DNA of 64,000 bases. Source: Roseateles_B sp041912595 (GTDB taxonomy: Bacteria > Pseudomonadota > Gammaproteobacteria > Burkholderiales > Burkholderiaceae_C). Both the position numbers and the translations under genes were made by a program. The notes beneath the pieces were generated by a model. It did not search any database, was not told the origin of the DNA, and was given only the letters and a program-made list of their open reading frames with translations. This document shows, one piece after another, positions 9,607-18,679 of this stretch. Where the stretch lies: NCBI GenBank assembly GCA_041912595.1, contig JAYRMR010000006.1:1-64000 (forward strand). Direction: 5' to 3'. Within the stretch, counting starts at the first letter, position 1, and the number at the start of each line of letters is the position of its first letter.

Positions 9607-11160
9607 TCAGAAGTCCACGGCCCGCGTGCGCAGACCGCGGGCGACCAGCATCGCGTTGATCAGCTGCGCCTCCTCACGGCTCGGGAAGGGCCAGGCGGCG
9701 GCGCGCCAGCCTTCGGGCGTCTGGATGACCTGCAGCTCCAGCGGACGCTTGCCCACGAGCGGCTGGATGAGCGGCTGCATCTTCTGGAGATAGGCCTCGG
9801 CCTCGGCCTTGCTGGGCAGCGCCGGCCCCACGAGCGCGACCAGCGGCGCGCTGGCCGCGTCCTTGCCGCCCCGTCCCTCCGTGCCCTTGCCCGGACGCTG
9901 CCGGAGCGCATCGGCCGTGCTGGCGGGCTCCTGCTTCGCGTCGGAGGCGGGCGTGCGCGCCGGCTTGTCTTCCTTCGCGCCCTTCGTGTCCTTCACGTCT
10001 TTCGCGGCACTGCCGGCCTCACCGTCGCGCAGCGGCGGTCGATCCGTCTTCATCGCCGGCCGGACGAGGGCGCCGTTGCCGACGCCGCTGCTGTGCGCCC
10101 GCTCGATCACTTCGTCGGTGGGCCGGGCCGGGGGCTTGGCGCCGTCTTTGTCGCCCTCCTTGCCGCTGGCCTTGCCGGCGTCTTTGGACGAGGGCGCTGG
10201 CGTGTCCTTGGACGCCGTGCCGCCTTCCGGGCGGGGCACGAGGTGTGGGCGGATGTCCGGTGCGGAGGCCATGTTGTCGGGCAACTGGCTGGCCGTCATG
10301 AGCGTGGGCGCGGAGCCGGGGGCGGGCGGCGCGCTCGCGGCCGGGCTGGCCGTGCTGGCCGCGATCTCTGGAGGCGCACTGCCCGAGGCCGCGTGCTCGT
10401 GGCTGCTCGCCTCGGACGCCGTCGGGTTCGACGCCGCCGGCGCGGCGGCACTGGCCGGGTGGGGCGCCGATGCTGCCGAGGCCGCTGCGGGGGGCGTGGC
10501 GGCGCCGGGGGCGGCCTTCTTCGGGCTCAGGCTGGCCAGCAGGACCAGGCCCAGCAGCAGGGCCATCAGCAGCCCGAACAGGCCGACCTTGAGCGGATGC
10601 AGGCAGCGCGGGCCGGCGATGTACAGCCGCAGGCCGGCGCCCTGCGCGACGAGCACGCGGGTGCGGGCCGGGCCGGCGTCGAGCGCGGCACTGAGCAGGT
10701 AGATCTCCTCGGGCCAGGCGCCCGCGCCATCCGCGGGACCCTGCGCCGCGAGTGCCTCGTCGACGGGGATGTTGCGCAGCGGCCAGCTGCCGCCGTCCGG
10801 CCGCTGGCTGTAGCCGTAGCGGCGCGCGAACTCGCCCGCCTGCCGTGCGGAGACGCCGACGACGAACTGCTCGCTGAACACCGGCCAGCGGTCGCGCGGC
10901 GCCTGGCGCCCGGGCCGCCAGGCCAGCAGGCGCTGCAGCAGGCCGGGGCGGGGCGGCTGCGTGAAGGAGGGCTCGGCGGAGAAGCTCCCGACGTCACCCA
11001 GCACGGGCTCCTGCGGCTCGCGCGGCGGCCCGCTGCGCATGAAGGGCAGGGCGACCACGCCCATGGTGTGCACGTCCACGGCCCGCACGTGCCGGGCCAG
11101 CGGGTGCCGGTTGTGCCAGGCGGCCAGCTGGGAGGACAGCAAGGTTTCCAGGGCTTGCAT
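9607..11160 (-). CDS. single-pass membrane protein with C-terminal SPOR-like domain
   Basis: A 517-residue protein of unknown function. Residues 1 to about 195 are cytoplasmic and uncharacterised. One membrane segment (VGLFGLLMALLLGLVLLASL) follows at about residues 200-220. A long Ala/Ser/Pro- and then Lys/Asp-rich disordered linker comes next. The last ~75 residues resemble a SPOR fold, in particular the ending AAWPFPSREEAQLINAMLVARGLRTRAV. SPOR domains bind denuded peptidoglycan at division sites, so a cell-envelope role is plausible. The ATG at 11160 is chosen over one 90 bp upstream because the protein then starts MQALETLLSSQ without an Arg/Pro-rich extension. It converges with argJ. Confidence 0.7.
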   Translation of the reverse strand: MQALETLLSSQLAAWHNRHPLARHVRAVDVHTMGVVALPFMRSGPPREPQEPVLGDVGSFSAEPSFTQPPRPGLLQRLLAWRPGRQAPRDRWPVFSEQFVVGVSARQAGEFARRYGYSQRPDGGSWPLRNIPVDEALAAQGPADGAGAWPEEIYLLSAALDAGPARTRVLVAQGAGLRLYIAGPRCLHPLKVGLFGLLMALLLGLVLLASLSPKKAAPGAATPPAAASAASAPHPASAAAPAASNPTASEASSHEHAASGSAPPEIAASTASPAASAPPAPGSAPTLMTASQLPDNMASAPDIRPHLVPRPEGGTASKDTPAPSSKDAGKASGKEGDKDGAKPPARPTDEVIERAHSSGVGNGALVRPAMKTDRPPLRDGEAGSAAKDVKDTKGAKEDKPARTPASDAKQEPASTADALRQRPGKGTEGRGGKDAASAPLVALVGPALPSKAEAEAYLQKMQPLIQPLVGKRPLELQVIQTPEGWRAAAWPFPSREEAQLINAMLVARGLRTRAVDF

Positions 11161-11411
11161 GAGGCGGGGCGTGCGAAGGAGTCCTGTGGGATGAGGCCGG
11201 CGCTTCCGGCCGGGCGCGCGCAGCGGTGCAGATGCCCGGTCTGGAGGCATTGTCTTCGCAGTGTCGGACGCCGGGCCAGGGATTGATGCGCGGAATAGCC
11301 GGCGAGGTCACGGCCAGATCGGTGCGCGCGAGGCGCATGGGGGACAATCCAGGCTTTGCCGCCGCGCGGGCCTCTCACCGCGGCCGCCTTCCGTCTCTGC
11401 CTGCCTCCCTC

Positions 11412-12662
11412 ATGTTCAGCCACCTGATTGCCCCGACCGCCGCCGCCCCGGATGCCGACGATGCCGTCGCCCGCTTCCTGCACAGCCTGCGAGGCGTGCT
11501 CGCGGCGCGGCAGGGCTTCAAGCTGAGCCTGGGCAAGCCGGAAGGTGGCGAGGCCGGCCTGGAGCGCCTGATGGTGCGCGAGATCGAGCTGCGCGGCGAA
11601 CGGGCGCTGAGCTTTCTGTGGCGCTACCAGACCCGCGACATCACCAAGAACCACGGGCTCGAGGAGGGCCTGCAGCAGCTCGCCGGCCTGCTGGGCACGC
11701 CGTTCCAGAACGCGCATCTGCTGACCGACACCCGCGAGCTGCAGCTGGCCTACAGCCGCAAGGGCCGGCCCACCCTGCGCGTGGGCAAGCTCAAGGCCGC
11801 GGCGCCGGGCGAGGCCGCTCAGGCGACCGATGCCCAGGCCAGCCACGACCGCAGCAAGCAGCGGCATCTGGCCCTCGAGCGCCCCGTGTGGCGCGACCTC
11901 GGCCTGACCCACGACGGGCGCCAGGGGCTGGAGCTGGTGCCGGCCATGTCCCGCAAGTGGAAGCAGATCAACAAGTTCATCGAGATCTTCGGCAAGGCGC
12001 TGTCGCAGTCGGCCCTGGCCACCTCGCCGGACGTCCATGTGGCGGACTTCGGCTCCGGCAAGGGCTACCTCACCTTCGCGATGCACGACTACCTGCGCGA
12101 GCTGGGCAAGGCGCCGGAGGTGCTGGGCGTCGAGCTGCGCGAGGACATGGTCCGCCTGTGCAACGACGTCGCGACGCGCAATGCCTGCACGGGCCTGCGC
12201 TTCGACCAGGGCGACGTGCGGGAGTACCGCCCCGAGCGCCTGGACGTGATGATCGCGCTGCATGCCTGCGACATCGCCACCGACTTCGCCATCCATCTGG
12301 GCCTGCGGGCGAAGGCGCAGATCATCATGTGCTCGCCCTGCTGCCACAAGCAGCTGCGGCCGCAGATGCAGAGCCCGGCGCTGCTCAAGCCGCTGCTGCA
12401 GCACGGCATCCATCTGGGCCAGGAGGCCGAGATGATCACCGACGGCCTGCGCGCCCTGCTGCTGGAATCGGAGGGCTACGACACGCAGGTCTTCGAGTTC
12501 ATCGCACTGGAGCACACCAGCAAGAACAAGATGATCCTGGCCGTGCGGCGCCCCCAGGGCATCAGCGCCGAGCGCCGTGCGCAGGTGCTGGCGCAGATCG
12601 ACGAGATCAAGCGCTTCTACGGCATCCGCGAACAGGCGCTGCAGGCCTTGCTGGCGGCCTGA
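11412..12662 (+). CDS. class I SAM-dependent methyltransferase (Methyltransf_32-like)
   Basis: A 416-residue cytosolic protein. The SAM-binding motif I is VADFGSGKGYLTFAMHDYL at about residue 213, followed by VLGVELRED and an LHACDIATDFAI segment. A CSPCCHKQLR segment is a characteristic of the GSTCD/Methyltransf_32 group. The substrate is unknown, and related proteins are suspected RNA or protein methylases. An A-lysine-rich insertion precedes the catalytic domain. The start at 11412 gives MFSHLIAP. Upstream in-frame codons would overlap the divergent promoter region. Confidence 0.75.
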   Translation: MFSHLIAPTAAAPDADDAVARFLHSLRGVLAARQGFKLSLGKPEGGEAGLERLMVREIELRGERALSFLWRYQTRDITKNHGLEEGLQQLAGLLGTPFQNAHLLTDTRELQLAYSRKGRPTLRVGKLKAAAPGEAAQATDAQASHDRSKQRHLALERPVWRDLGLTHDGRQGLELVPAMSRKWKQINKFIEIFGKALSQSALATSPDVHVADFGSGKGYLTFAMHDYLRELGKAPEVLGVELREDMVRLCNDVATRNACTGLRFDQGDVREYRPERLDVMIALHACDIATDFAIHLGLRAKAQIIMCSPCCHKQLRPQMQSPALLKPLLQHGIHLGQEAEMITDGLRALLLESEGYDTQVFEFIALEHTSKNKMILAVRRPQGISAERRAQVLAQIDEIKRFYGIREQALQALLAA

Positions 12663-12680
12663 TCCGCCGAGCGCGCACCC

Positions 12681-12709
12681 CAAAGGAAAAGGGCCCGTCA
12701 CGGGCCCTT
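12681..12709 (-). terminator. terminator of the AmpG-like gene
   Basis: On the minus strand a 9-bp stem (AAGGGCCCG with CGGGCCCTT, 3-nt loop) is followed by TTTTCCTTT. It lies 40 bp after the permease stop codon and also ends the convergent methyltransferase region. Confidence 0.75.
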
Positions 12710-12749
12710 GTCGCGAGAGCGGCGCCGTGGCCGGCGCCCTCGGACGCCC

Positions 12750-14486
12750 TCAGGCCTCCGCGTGCAGGGCCGCCCAGGAGCGGCTGGCCAGCGCCAGCAG
12801 CGTCACGCCGCCCAGCACGGGCACGGTCAGGATCACGGCTTCCGCGATCTGCTTCAGCGCGCTGCCGGCGTCCAGCAGGCCCAGGTCCTTGCGGAAGTAG
12901 ATGCCCAGCAGCAGCAGGGCGCACCACAGCATGGGGCCGCGCCAGCGGCCGGTGTCGCGGCCCATCACCTCGCGCGCGGCGAGCAGGAACAGCGCGGACG
13001 ACACGAAGACCAGCGTGAAGAAGGTCTGCATCAGCGGCGCGCCCTCGCCCAGCTGCTCGCGGCACAGCCAGGCCGGCACGAAGCCGAGGCAGCACAGGCC
13101 CAGCACGATGGCCGACTTGCGGGCGCGGCCCTCGGTCTTGTCGTCGCTGATGCGATCACCGGCGGGCTTGGTCATCATGGGCAGCACCAGCAGGCAGATG
13201 AGGCCCGTGGCGACGTCGATCAGCAGCGTCAGCCGGTAGCCGAAGGCCTCCGACACCACGCCCTGCCAGGTGGCGGCGATCGCGATGGCGAGGTTCATCA
13301 GCGCCATGTAGGCCGTGAATTGCGTGGCCGCGACCTTGGGGTTGGTCACGTCCATGAAGATGGCGGCACGCGTGCCGTACATCATGCCGTTGAAGACGTT
13401 GTAGCTGATGGAGGCGATCCACAGCGCGGTGACCAGCGCGGGCACCGCCTCGCTGCCGGCCGGGCGCGGCATGTCGTAGCCGTTCAGGCGCATCTGCCAC
13501 CAGAGGTAGAGCACCGGGAAGCTCATCAGCACGATGTACAGGCCCAGCATGCGGCGGCGGCCGAATTTGTCGGACAGCGTGCCGCCGATGACCATGGCGA
13601 AGGCGCCGGCGATGGTGCACCACAGATTGAGCAGCGCCACGCCGGCGTCGTCCATGCCGAACTCGACGGCGAGGTTGGACTGCAGCGCGAGGCCCAGGCA
13701 CATCGCGCCCACGGGCAACAGGCCGAAGAACACGGCGGAGAAGGCCCCGCGCGAACCGAGGAAGGAGCGGAAGGACTGGACCGCGAAGGCCTTCATCTCG
13801 CTGGCGGCCTGGCTCAGCGTGGCGCGGGCCGGGGCCGAAGCCGCCGGCAGCTGCTCGAGCTGCACCGCCAGCGCCTCCTTCATGGGCAGCACGATGAAGC
13901 CCGTCACGAGCAGGATGGACAGCGCGACCATCACGAAGCTGGGCTGGAAGCCGACGGTGCCCATCAGGTAGAGCACGCCGCTGCCGCCGATCGCCTGGCC
14001 CACGTTGGCGCCGGCGAACATCAGGCCGTTGGCGAGCCCGCGCTCGTCCTCGTGCAGCGTGTTGCAGGCCAGGGAGTCGATGGCCACGTCCTGCATCGCG
14101 CCGAAGGTGTTGTGCACCAGCAGGACGCTCGTGAACAGGCCCAGGCTGGCGGGCAGCGGGATGGCCATCAGCGCGAGGATGGTGAGCGCCATCATCAGCT
14201 GCGTGAACAGGATCCAGGCCCGGCGGTGGCCGAAGCGCTGGGACCGGAACACGTCGATCACCGGGCCGAAGGCCCATTTGAAGGCCCAGGGCAGATAGAA
14301 GGACGCCACGAAGGCGCCGATGGCCGCGGGGCCCACGCCCATGCGACGCAGCTGGGTGGCGACGGCGATGGCGGCAAAGCCCAACGGGATGCCCTCGGTC
14401 ACGTACAGCGCAAAGAAGGCGCCCAGGCGGCCGTTCCGGCTGGCCAGCAGGTTGGGTAATCTCATTCTCGTTCTCGATGCCGCCAT
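12750..14486 (-). CDS. AmpG-like major facilitator permease
   Basis: A polytopic inner-membrane protein of 578 residues with about 12-14 helices. It shows the AmpG/PAT-type pattern: FKWAFGPVIDVFRS after the second helix, GHRRAWIL, and QDVAIDSLACNTLHEDERG in the fourth helix region. AmpG imports anhydromuropeptides during cell-wall recycling and influences beta-lactamase induction. That substrate is inferred from family resemblance. ATG 14486 is preceded by GAGGA at proper spacing. An ATG at 14465 is an alternative. Confidence 0.75.
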   Translation of the reverse strand: MAASRTRMRLPNLLASRNGRLGAFFALYVTEGIPLGFAAIAVATQLRRMGVGPAAIGAFVASFYLPWAFKWAFGPVIDVFRSQRFGHRRAWILFTQLMMALTILALMAIPLPASLGLFTSVLLVHNTFGAMQDVAIDSLACNTLHEDERGLANGLMFAGANVGQAIGGSGVLYLMGTVGFQPSFVMVALSILLVTGFIVLPMKEALAVQLEQLPAASAPARATLSQAASEMKAFAVQSFRSFLGSRGAFSAVFFGLLPVGAMCLGLALQSNLAVEFGMDDAGVALLNLWCTIAGAFAMVIGGTLSDKFGRRRMLGLYIVLMSFPVLYLWWQMRLNGYDMPRPAGSEAVPALVTALWIASISYNVFNGMMYGTRAAIFMDVTNPKVAATQFTAYMALMNLAIAIAATWQGVVSEAFGYRLTLLIDVATGLICLLVLPMMTKPAGDRISDDKTEGRARKSAIVLGLCCLGFVPAWLCREQLGEGAPLMQTFFTLVFVSSALFLLAAREVMGRDTGRWRGPMLWCALLLLGIYFRKDLGLLDAGSALKQIAEAVILTVPVLGGVTLLALASRSWAALHAEA

Positions 14487-15051
14487 GCGGCGTTCCTCAT
14501 TCCAAACGCCCGCGATTATCGGGCGCCCCGGCACTTGCCCCATCCGCGTGATCCCGCCCATGACCTTCGACGGAACGCGCCGGATCAGGACATAAAAAAG
14601 GCGGCCCCGGGAAAGGGGCCGCCAGGAGGCGCCGTGAGACGCTGCCCGAGGGACGTGGCAGGGCGAAGCCTGCCCGTGGGGCCGCAGCGTGGAGGTGGAA
14701 GCCAGGGGCGCCGAGCCGCGCAGATCAGGCGAACCCTTGCGGGAACGCGGTCCGGGCGCGGTCGTGTGAGGGACGGACGACTCAGCCCGACGGACACACC
14801 CGGGCGCAGGGATCGGCCCCGTGGGGGCAGGTCTTGCGGCCAGGGCCGCGGCGCAGGGCGTGTGGTGTGGAGCGCGTCGTCATGGCAGCCATCTTCGCGC
14901 CGCCGGCGTTCGTCAAAAGCCCGAAGAAGGCGGGTGCGCCGGCCCACTTAGATGCGCGGCACTTCCGGTGCAATTCCACGCTTTGCGGCTCACGACCGTG
15001 CGAAGGGCGGATCTGCCCGCAGGCCTCACCGCACGCGACGCACGGTGTGCC
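14487..15051. other. 565-bp spacer with an unassigned terminator
   Basis: No convincing protein gene is present. Open frames of 65-120 codons on the minus strand lack family resemblance and good ribosome sites. A strong minus-strand terminator at 14594-14623 must end a transcript coming from the right. The first gene in that direction stops at 15052, so either a long 3' untranslated region or a small RNA occupies 14624-15050. The promoter of the AmpG-like gene should lie between 14490 and 14590. Confidence 0.45.
14594..14623 (-). terminator. strong terminator in the ycnI-ampG spacer
   Basis: On the minus strand a 9-bp GC stem (GGCGGCCCC with GGGGCCGCC, 6-nt loop) is followed by six T. It is placed just upstream of the AmpG-like gene and more than 400 bp after the ycnI-like stop. 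Confidence 0.8.
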
Positions 15052-15612
15052 TCAATGCGCGTGCTCGGCGCCGCCGGGGGCCTTCAGCATCAGGCGCACG
15101 GCCGGGGCCTTGAGCCCGGCGGTGCTGGCGCCGCTGGCGGGGACCTCGCTCCAGGACCACTCGCCCTGCGTGCAGCGCTGGTGCACCTTGAACCACACCG
15201 GCCCGACGGTCTCGGGCGCGCCACCGCGCAGCACGAACTCGTCGTACCAGGCGTCCGGCAGGGCGTGGGCCTCGTCGCGTGCGGTCCAGCTGATCTCGGT
15301 GACGTCCTCGCGGACGGTCTTGCCGTGGCTCTCGTAGGGCTGCTCCAGCGCCTGGCGGCGGATGGCCAGGGTCCAGCCCTCCTTGGGCATGGGCTTGGCG
15401 CCGCGGAAGCCCGGGGGCAGGGTCACGGTGATCTGGGTGGTCGCGGCGCCGTCGCAGCCGTGGCCCACGCGCAGCACGGCCTTGTAGGCACTGCCGGCCA
15501 CGGCCTCGCCCTGCTCGAGCGTGATGTGGGCGCGCGAGACGGCCGGGGCCATCGCGAGGGCGCCGAGGGCGAGGGTCATCGCCCCGAGGCGCAGACAGGA
15601 GGTCATCAACAT
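15052..15612 (-). CDS. YcnI/DUF1775 periplasmic copper-binding protein
   Basis: A 186-residue exported protein. The signal peptide ends ...AVSRA, so the mature protein starts His-Ile-Thr-Leu (HITLEQGEA). In YcnI proteins the exposed N-terminal histidine with a glutamate and tryptophan forms a mononuclear Cu(II) site, and YcnI is thought to chaperone copper. HGCDGAATTQITVTLPPG is typical of the family, and the tail ends EHAH. ATG 15612 has AAGGA five bases upstream. It is the last gene of the receptor operon, 16 bp after the TonB-dependent receptor. Confidence 0.85.
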   Translation of the reverse strand: MLMTSCLRLGAMTLALGALAMAPAVSRAHITLEQGEAVAGSAYKAVLRVGHGCDGAATTQITVTLPPGFRGAKPMPKEGWTLAIRRQALEQPYESHGKTVREDVTEISWTARDEAHALPDAWYDEFVLRGGAPETVGPVWFKVHQRCTQGEWSWSEVPASGASTAGLKAPAVRLMLKAPGGAEHAH

Positions 15613-15628
15613 GGTCTTCCTTTCAGGC

Positions 15629-18043
15629 TCAGAGATCGAACTTCAGCTCCGCATGGAAGGTCCGCTGCGGATAGGGGTGGAAGTTCCAGTACTGGTAGTT
15701 GTTGAGGTTGTCGATGCCGCCGGCGAGGCGCCACTGGCGGTTGATGCGCCACTGCACGCGCAGGTCCGTGGTGAAGTATTTGCTGGCGCCCTGGTAGGCG
15801 AAGCCGTTGGGGTCGCTGTTGTCGAGCGTGCTGTACTGGCGGCCGCTGTAGCGCGCGCCGTAGCTGAGGCTGAGGTCCGGCGTGGCCTGCCAGCTCGCGA
15901 CCATCGTGGCGCGCCAGCGCGGCACGCGCGGCTGCCACTTGCCGATCACGTCGCCCGGCACGCTCACGTAGCCGGTGCTGGCCAGCACGCGCGAGTCGGC
16001 ATAGGTCACGCTGCCGTTCACGCCGAGGCCCTTGAGCAGGCGCTCCGTCCAGCCGCCTTCGCTGCTGAAGGCGATCTCGACGCCGTGGGTGCGTACGTAG
16101 TCGACGTTCTGCACGGTGCTGGCGTTCGTCGTCACGTTGAGCAGCGCGTAGAGCGCGTCCCGCGTGTCCTCGCGGAAGTAGGTCATGCGCAGCTGATGGG
16201 CGCCGACGCCCCACTCGGCGCTGAGCTCCGTGGTCCAGCCCTTCTCGGGGCGCAGGCCGGGGTCGTTGTTGATGACGCCGCCGGTCTTGCTGTCGAAGCC
16301 GCCCTGGTAGAGCTCGCTCACCGTCGGGAAGCGCACGGCGCGGCCGGTGCTGGCCTTGAGCATCCAGTCGTCATTCAGCTGGTGGGACAGCGCCGCCTTG
16401 GGCGAGAGCGCCTGCAGGCTGCGCTCGGCGTGGCTCAGCACGCAGCGCTGGCTGGCCAGGCTGCAGGCGCCCTGGTCGGCGACGCCGGTGTAGGCGTTCT
16501 CGGTGCGGCCGTCCATCGCCTGCCAGTGCTCGCCACGCAGGCCCAGCACGGCCTGCCAGTCGCGGCCGAGCTCCCAGCTGTCCTGGGCGAAGAGGGCGTC
16601 CGTGCGCGTGCGGCCGGCGAAGAGCGAGGCGAAGCGGGCGGCGCTGCCCCAGCGCCAGTCCGCCGTGGTGTCGACGCGGGTGCTCAACGTGTCCTCCCCG
16701 CGCGAGAGGCCGGCCTCGAGCACGTGGTCGCCGCCGGGACGCCACACGCCGCGGGCGCTCCAGGTCTTCCAGCCGGTGCCGTGCTGGTCCGTCAGGCGGC
16801 CCGCCTCGGGCTGGGCCTTGCTGCTGGGCGCATAGCTGCGGCTGAGGTCGCTCGTGTAGTCGTACTGACTCCAGGCGAGGCTGTAGTCGAAGAAGCCCAT
16901 GGTGTGGGACTTCAGCGTCAGCGCCTGCATGCGGTGCTCCAGCTCGTCGTGGCTGCGGCCGAAGTCGGCGGCCGTGAGCGTGTAGCGCTTGCCGTCGATC
17001 AGCACACCCTGGCTGATGTCGCCGCCGTAGCGGTGGTCGACGACCTCGCCCCGGGCATCGCGCAGCCAGCTCCGCGAGCGGCCGTCGCTGTGGTTCTTCC
17101 AGTCCGCCAGCACATAGCTCAGGCGCAACGTCGGGCTGATGTCCCAGGCGAGCTTGGCCTTGAGGTGGTCCTGGGTGGTGTCGTACTCGGTGGCGCTGCC
17201 GATGAGGTAGATGTCCTGGTCGCTGCGGTTCTTGTCCCGCAGCGCGCCGCTCACGACCGGCAGGCCCGCGGTGGGCGCGGTGCCGGCGCTCAGGAGCCGC
17301 GTGGCGAAGACGAGCGGCTGGCCGTGGCTCTGGCTGCGGCTGCCATGGACCCACCAGGCGAGTGCGCCGTCGCGGCTGCCGACGGAGAGGCTGCCCTGCG
17401 TGGCGCGGTAGGTGTCGTTCTGGCCGTAGAGATCGTTCGGCTGCACGGCCGTGGCCACGCGGCCGTGGGCCTCGAAGGCCTGGGGCATGCGGGTCTGGTA
17501 GTCGACCACCGCGCCGACGGCATTGCCCGGATAGCCGGCCGAGAAGGGGCCGTACAGCACATCGACGCGGGCGATCTCCTCAGGCGTGACCAGGCCCCAG
17601 CGCGGCGCGAAGGTGGCGCCGTTGCCGAGCAGGTTGGAGAGCTGGATGCCGTCGGCGTAGACCAGCGAGCGGGCGCTGTTGCCCGTGCCCGAGGCGCGGG
17701 TCGAGAGTACGGCGTGGTTGTAGTCGCCGATGTAGCGCTTGCGCACGAGCAGGCTGGGGAAGTACTTCAGCGCATCCTCGGCATCGGTGGCGTTGACGGT
17801 GCGGGCGAGCGTGGCCGCGTCGACGCCTTCGATGGTGGTGGGGATGGTGGTCGGCAGGGAGGTGGGCGAGTTGCCATGCACGGTGACCACGCCCAGCTGC
17901 TTGGTCTGGGAATCGCCCGGCGGCACGGGCGGCTCGGCGGCCGTCGTCGACGGGGGCGTGGGGGTGGACTGGGCCTGGGCGCCCAGGGCGCAGGCGAGGG
18001 CAAGGACCAGCAGCAGGGGCTGCGGGCGAAGAGGCTTGTTCAT
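15629..18043 (-). CDS. TonB-dependent outer-membrane receptor, probably for copper
   Basis: An 804-residue protein with signal peptide (cleavage near AQA/QS), then a Pro/Thr-rich stretch, a plug domain (GVVTVHGN; DALKYFPSLLVRKR; VDVLYGPFSAGYPGNAVGAVV) and a beta-barrel ending in FHAELKFDL. TonB-dependent receptors import scarce metals or siderophores across the outer membrane. The copper assignment comes from the neighbours, YcnI/DUF1775 downstream and DUF2946 upstream, the pattern seen around OprC/NosA-type copper receptors. A zinc or chelated-metal substrate is possible. Confidence 0.85.
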   Translation of the reverse strand: MNKPLRPQPLLLVLALACALGAQAQSTPTPPSTTAAEPPVPPGDSQTKQLGVVTVHGNSPTSLPTTIPTTIEGVDAATLARTVNATDAEDALKYFPSLLVRKRYIGDYNHAVLSTRASGTGNSARSLVYADGIQLSNLLGNGATFAPRWGLVTPEEIARVDVLYGPFSAGYPGNAVGAVVDYQTRMPQAFEAHGRVATAVQPNDLYGQNDTYRATQGSLSVGSRDGALAWWVHGSRSQSHGQPLVFATRLLSAGTAPTAGLPVVSGALRDKNRSDQDIYLIGSATEYDTTQDHLKAKLAWDISPTLRLSYVLADWKNHSDGRSRSWLRDARGEVVDHRYGGDISQGVLIDGKRYTLTAADFGRSHDELEHRMQALTLKSHTMGFFDYSLAWSQYDYTSDLSRSYAPSSKAQPEAGRLTDQHGTGWKTWSARGVWRPGGDHVLEAGLSRGEDTLSTRVDTTADWRWGSAARFASLFAGRTRTDALFAQDSWELGRDWQAVLGLRGEHWQAMDGRTENAYTGVADQGACSLASQRCVLSHAERSLQALSPKAALSHQLNDDWMLKASTGRAVRFPTVSELYQGGFDSKTGGVINNDPGLRPEKGWTTELSAEWGVGAHQLRMTYFREDTRDALYALLNVTTNASTVQNVDYVRTHGVEIAFSSEGGWTERLLKGLGVNGSVTYADSRVLASTGYVSVPGDVIGKWQPRVPRWRATMVASWQATPDLSLSYGARYSGRQYSTLDNSDPNGFAYQGASKYFTTDLRVQWRINRQWRLAGGIDNLNNYQYWNFHPYPQRTFHAELKFDL

Positions 18044-18213
18044 GATCGAGAAGGGCAGCTGGCAGGCCAGGATCGGCGTCGCCGAGGGGCGAGCGGGATC
18101 CGGCGGTCCGCGCGACGGGGGCGGACGTCAGGAGACGGCTGCGGACGGCGCGGGGGCGCGTCGGCAGGGAGGCACCGGCCGGGCCTGGCGAGCCAGCCCC
18201 GGCGGCGTGTCAA

Positions 18214-18624
18214 TCAGAGGAGGACGCTGCCCGTGGGAGGCCCGCGGGACTGGGCCGGCTGCCAGACGCTGCGCAGGGCAGGGGCACTGAGGAAACGCGC
18301 CGGCACCAGGGCCAGCACCTGTTCAGCCACCGGACGCGCCTGGAGGCTCGGCGGCGGCAGGGCGAGGTCCTGCTGATGGGCCCCGCAGAACATGCAGTGG
18401 GCCGAGAGGCCGTGGTCCTCCACCGCCGGGCGCCTGGAGCCGGGCCAGTCACCCTGCTGTGCGCGGGGCGACACCAGGCTCGCACGGCAGACCTGGGTGA
18501 AGGGCGTGAGCTCCCCGCGCTCCGCCGCGATGGCCTGCGACAGCGCGGGGGCCAGCGCGCCGAACCAGAGGCTCAGCAGCACGAGGCAGCGCAACAGCAG
18601 GGTGGGCGGACGGCGGGTGTTCAC
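18214..18624 (-). CDS. DUF2946-family protein (copper-locus associated)
   Basis: A small membrane or periplasmic protein of 136 residues. It has one N-terminal hydrophobic segment (LLLRCLVLLSLWFGALAPAL) and a conserved HCMFCGAHQ motif that could bind a metal through Cys and His. DUF2946 proteins usually sit beside TonB-dependent copper receptors, as here. The GTG at 18624 is chosen because TACACT on the minus strand ends 6 nt before it, giving a leaderless message. A longer frame to 18732 would overlap the next gene. Confidence 0.65.
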   Translation of the reverse strand: MNTRRPPTLLLRCLVLLSLWFGALAPALSQAIAAERGELTPFTQVCRASLVSPRAQQGDWPGSRRPAVEDHGLSAHCMFCGAHQQDLALPPPSLQARPVAEQVLALVPARFLSAPALRSVWQPAQSRGPPTGSVLL

Positions 18625-18630
18625 GGGCTC

Positions 18631-18636
18631 AGTGTA
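18631..18636 (-). promoter_or_regulatory. -10-like hexamer of the DUF2946 gene
   Basis: TACACT on the minus strand lies 6 nt upstream of the GTG start, in the gap between the solute-binding protein gene and DUF2946. It suggests the copper genes have their own promoter. Confidence 0.45.
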
Positions 18637-18679
18637 GTGCCCGGTGCGGGCGGGCGACACGAACTGGATCAAGTCCGCG

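Noticed and set aside
12708..14459. 583-codon open frame opposite the AmpG-like gene
   Set aside because: Gln/Ala/His/Gly-rich composition typical of an antisense frame in GC-rich DNA. The other strand has clear membrane-protein codons and a ribosome site.
14782..14979. 65-codon minus-strand frame as a small gene
   Set aside because: No family resemblance, no good ribosome site, and composition like random GC-rich frames. Left as non-coding.
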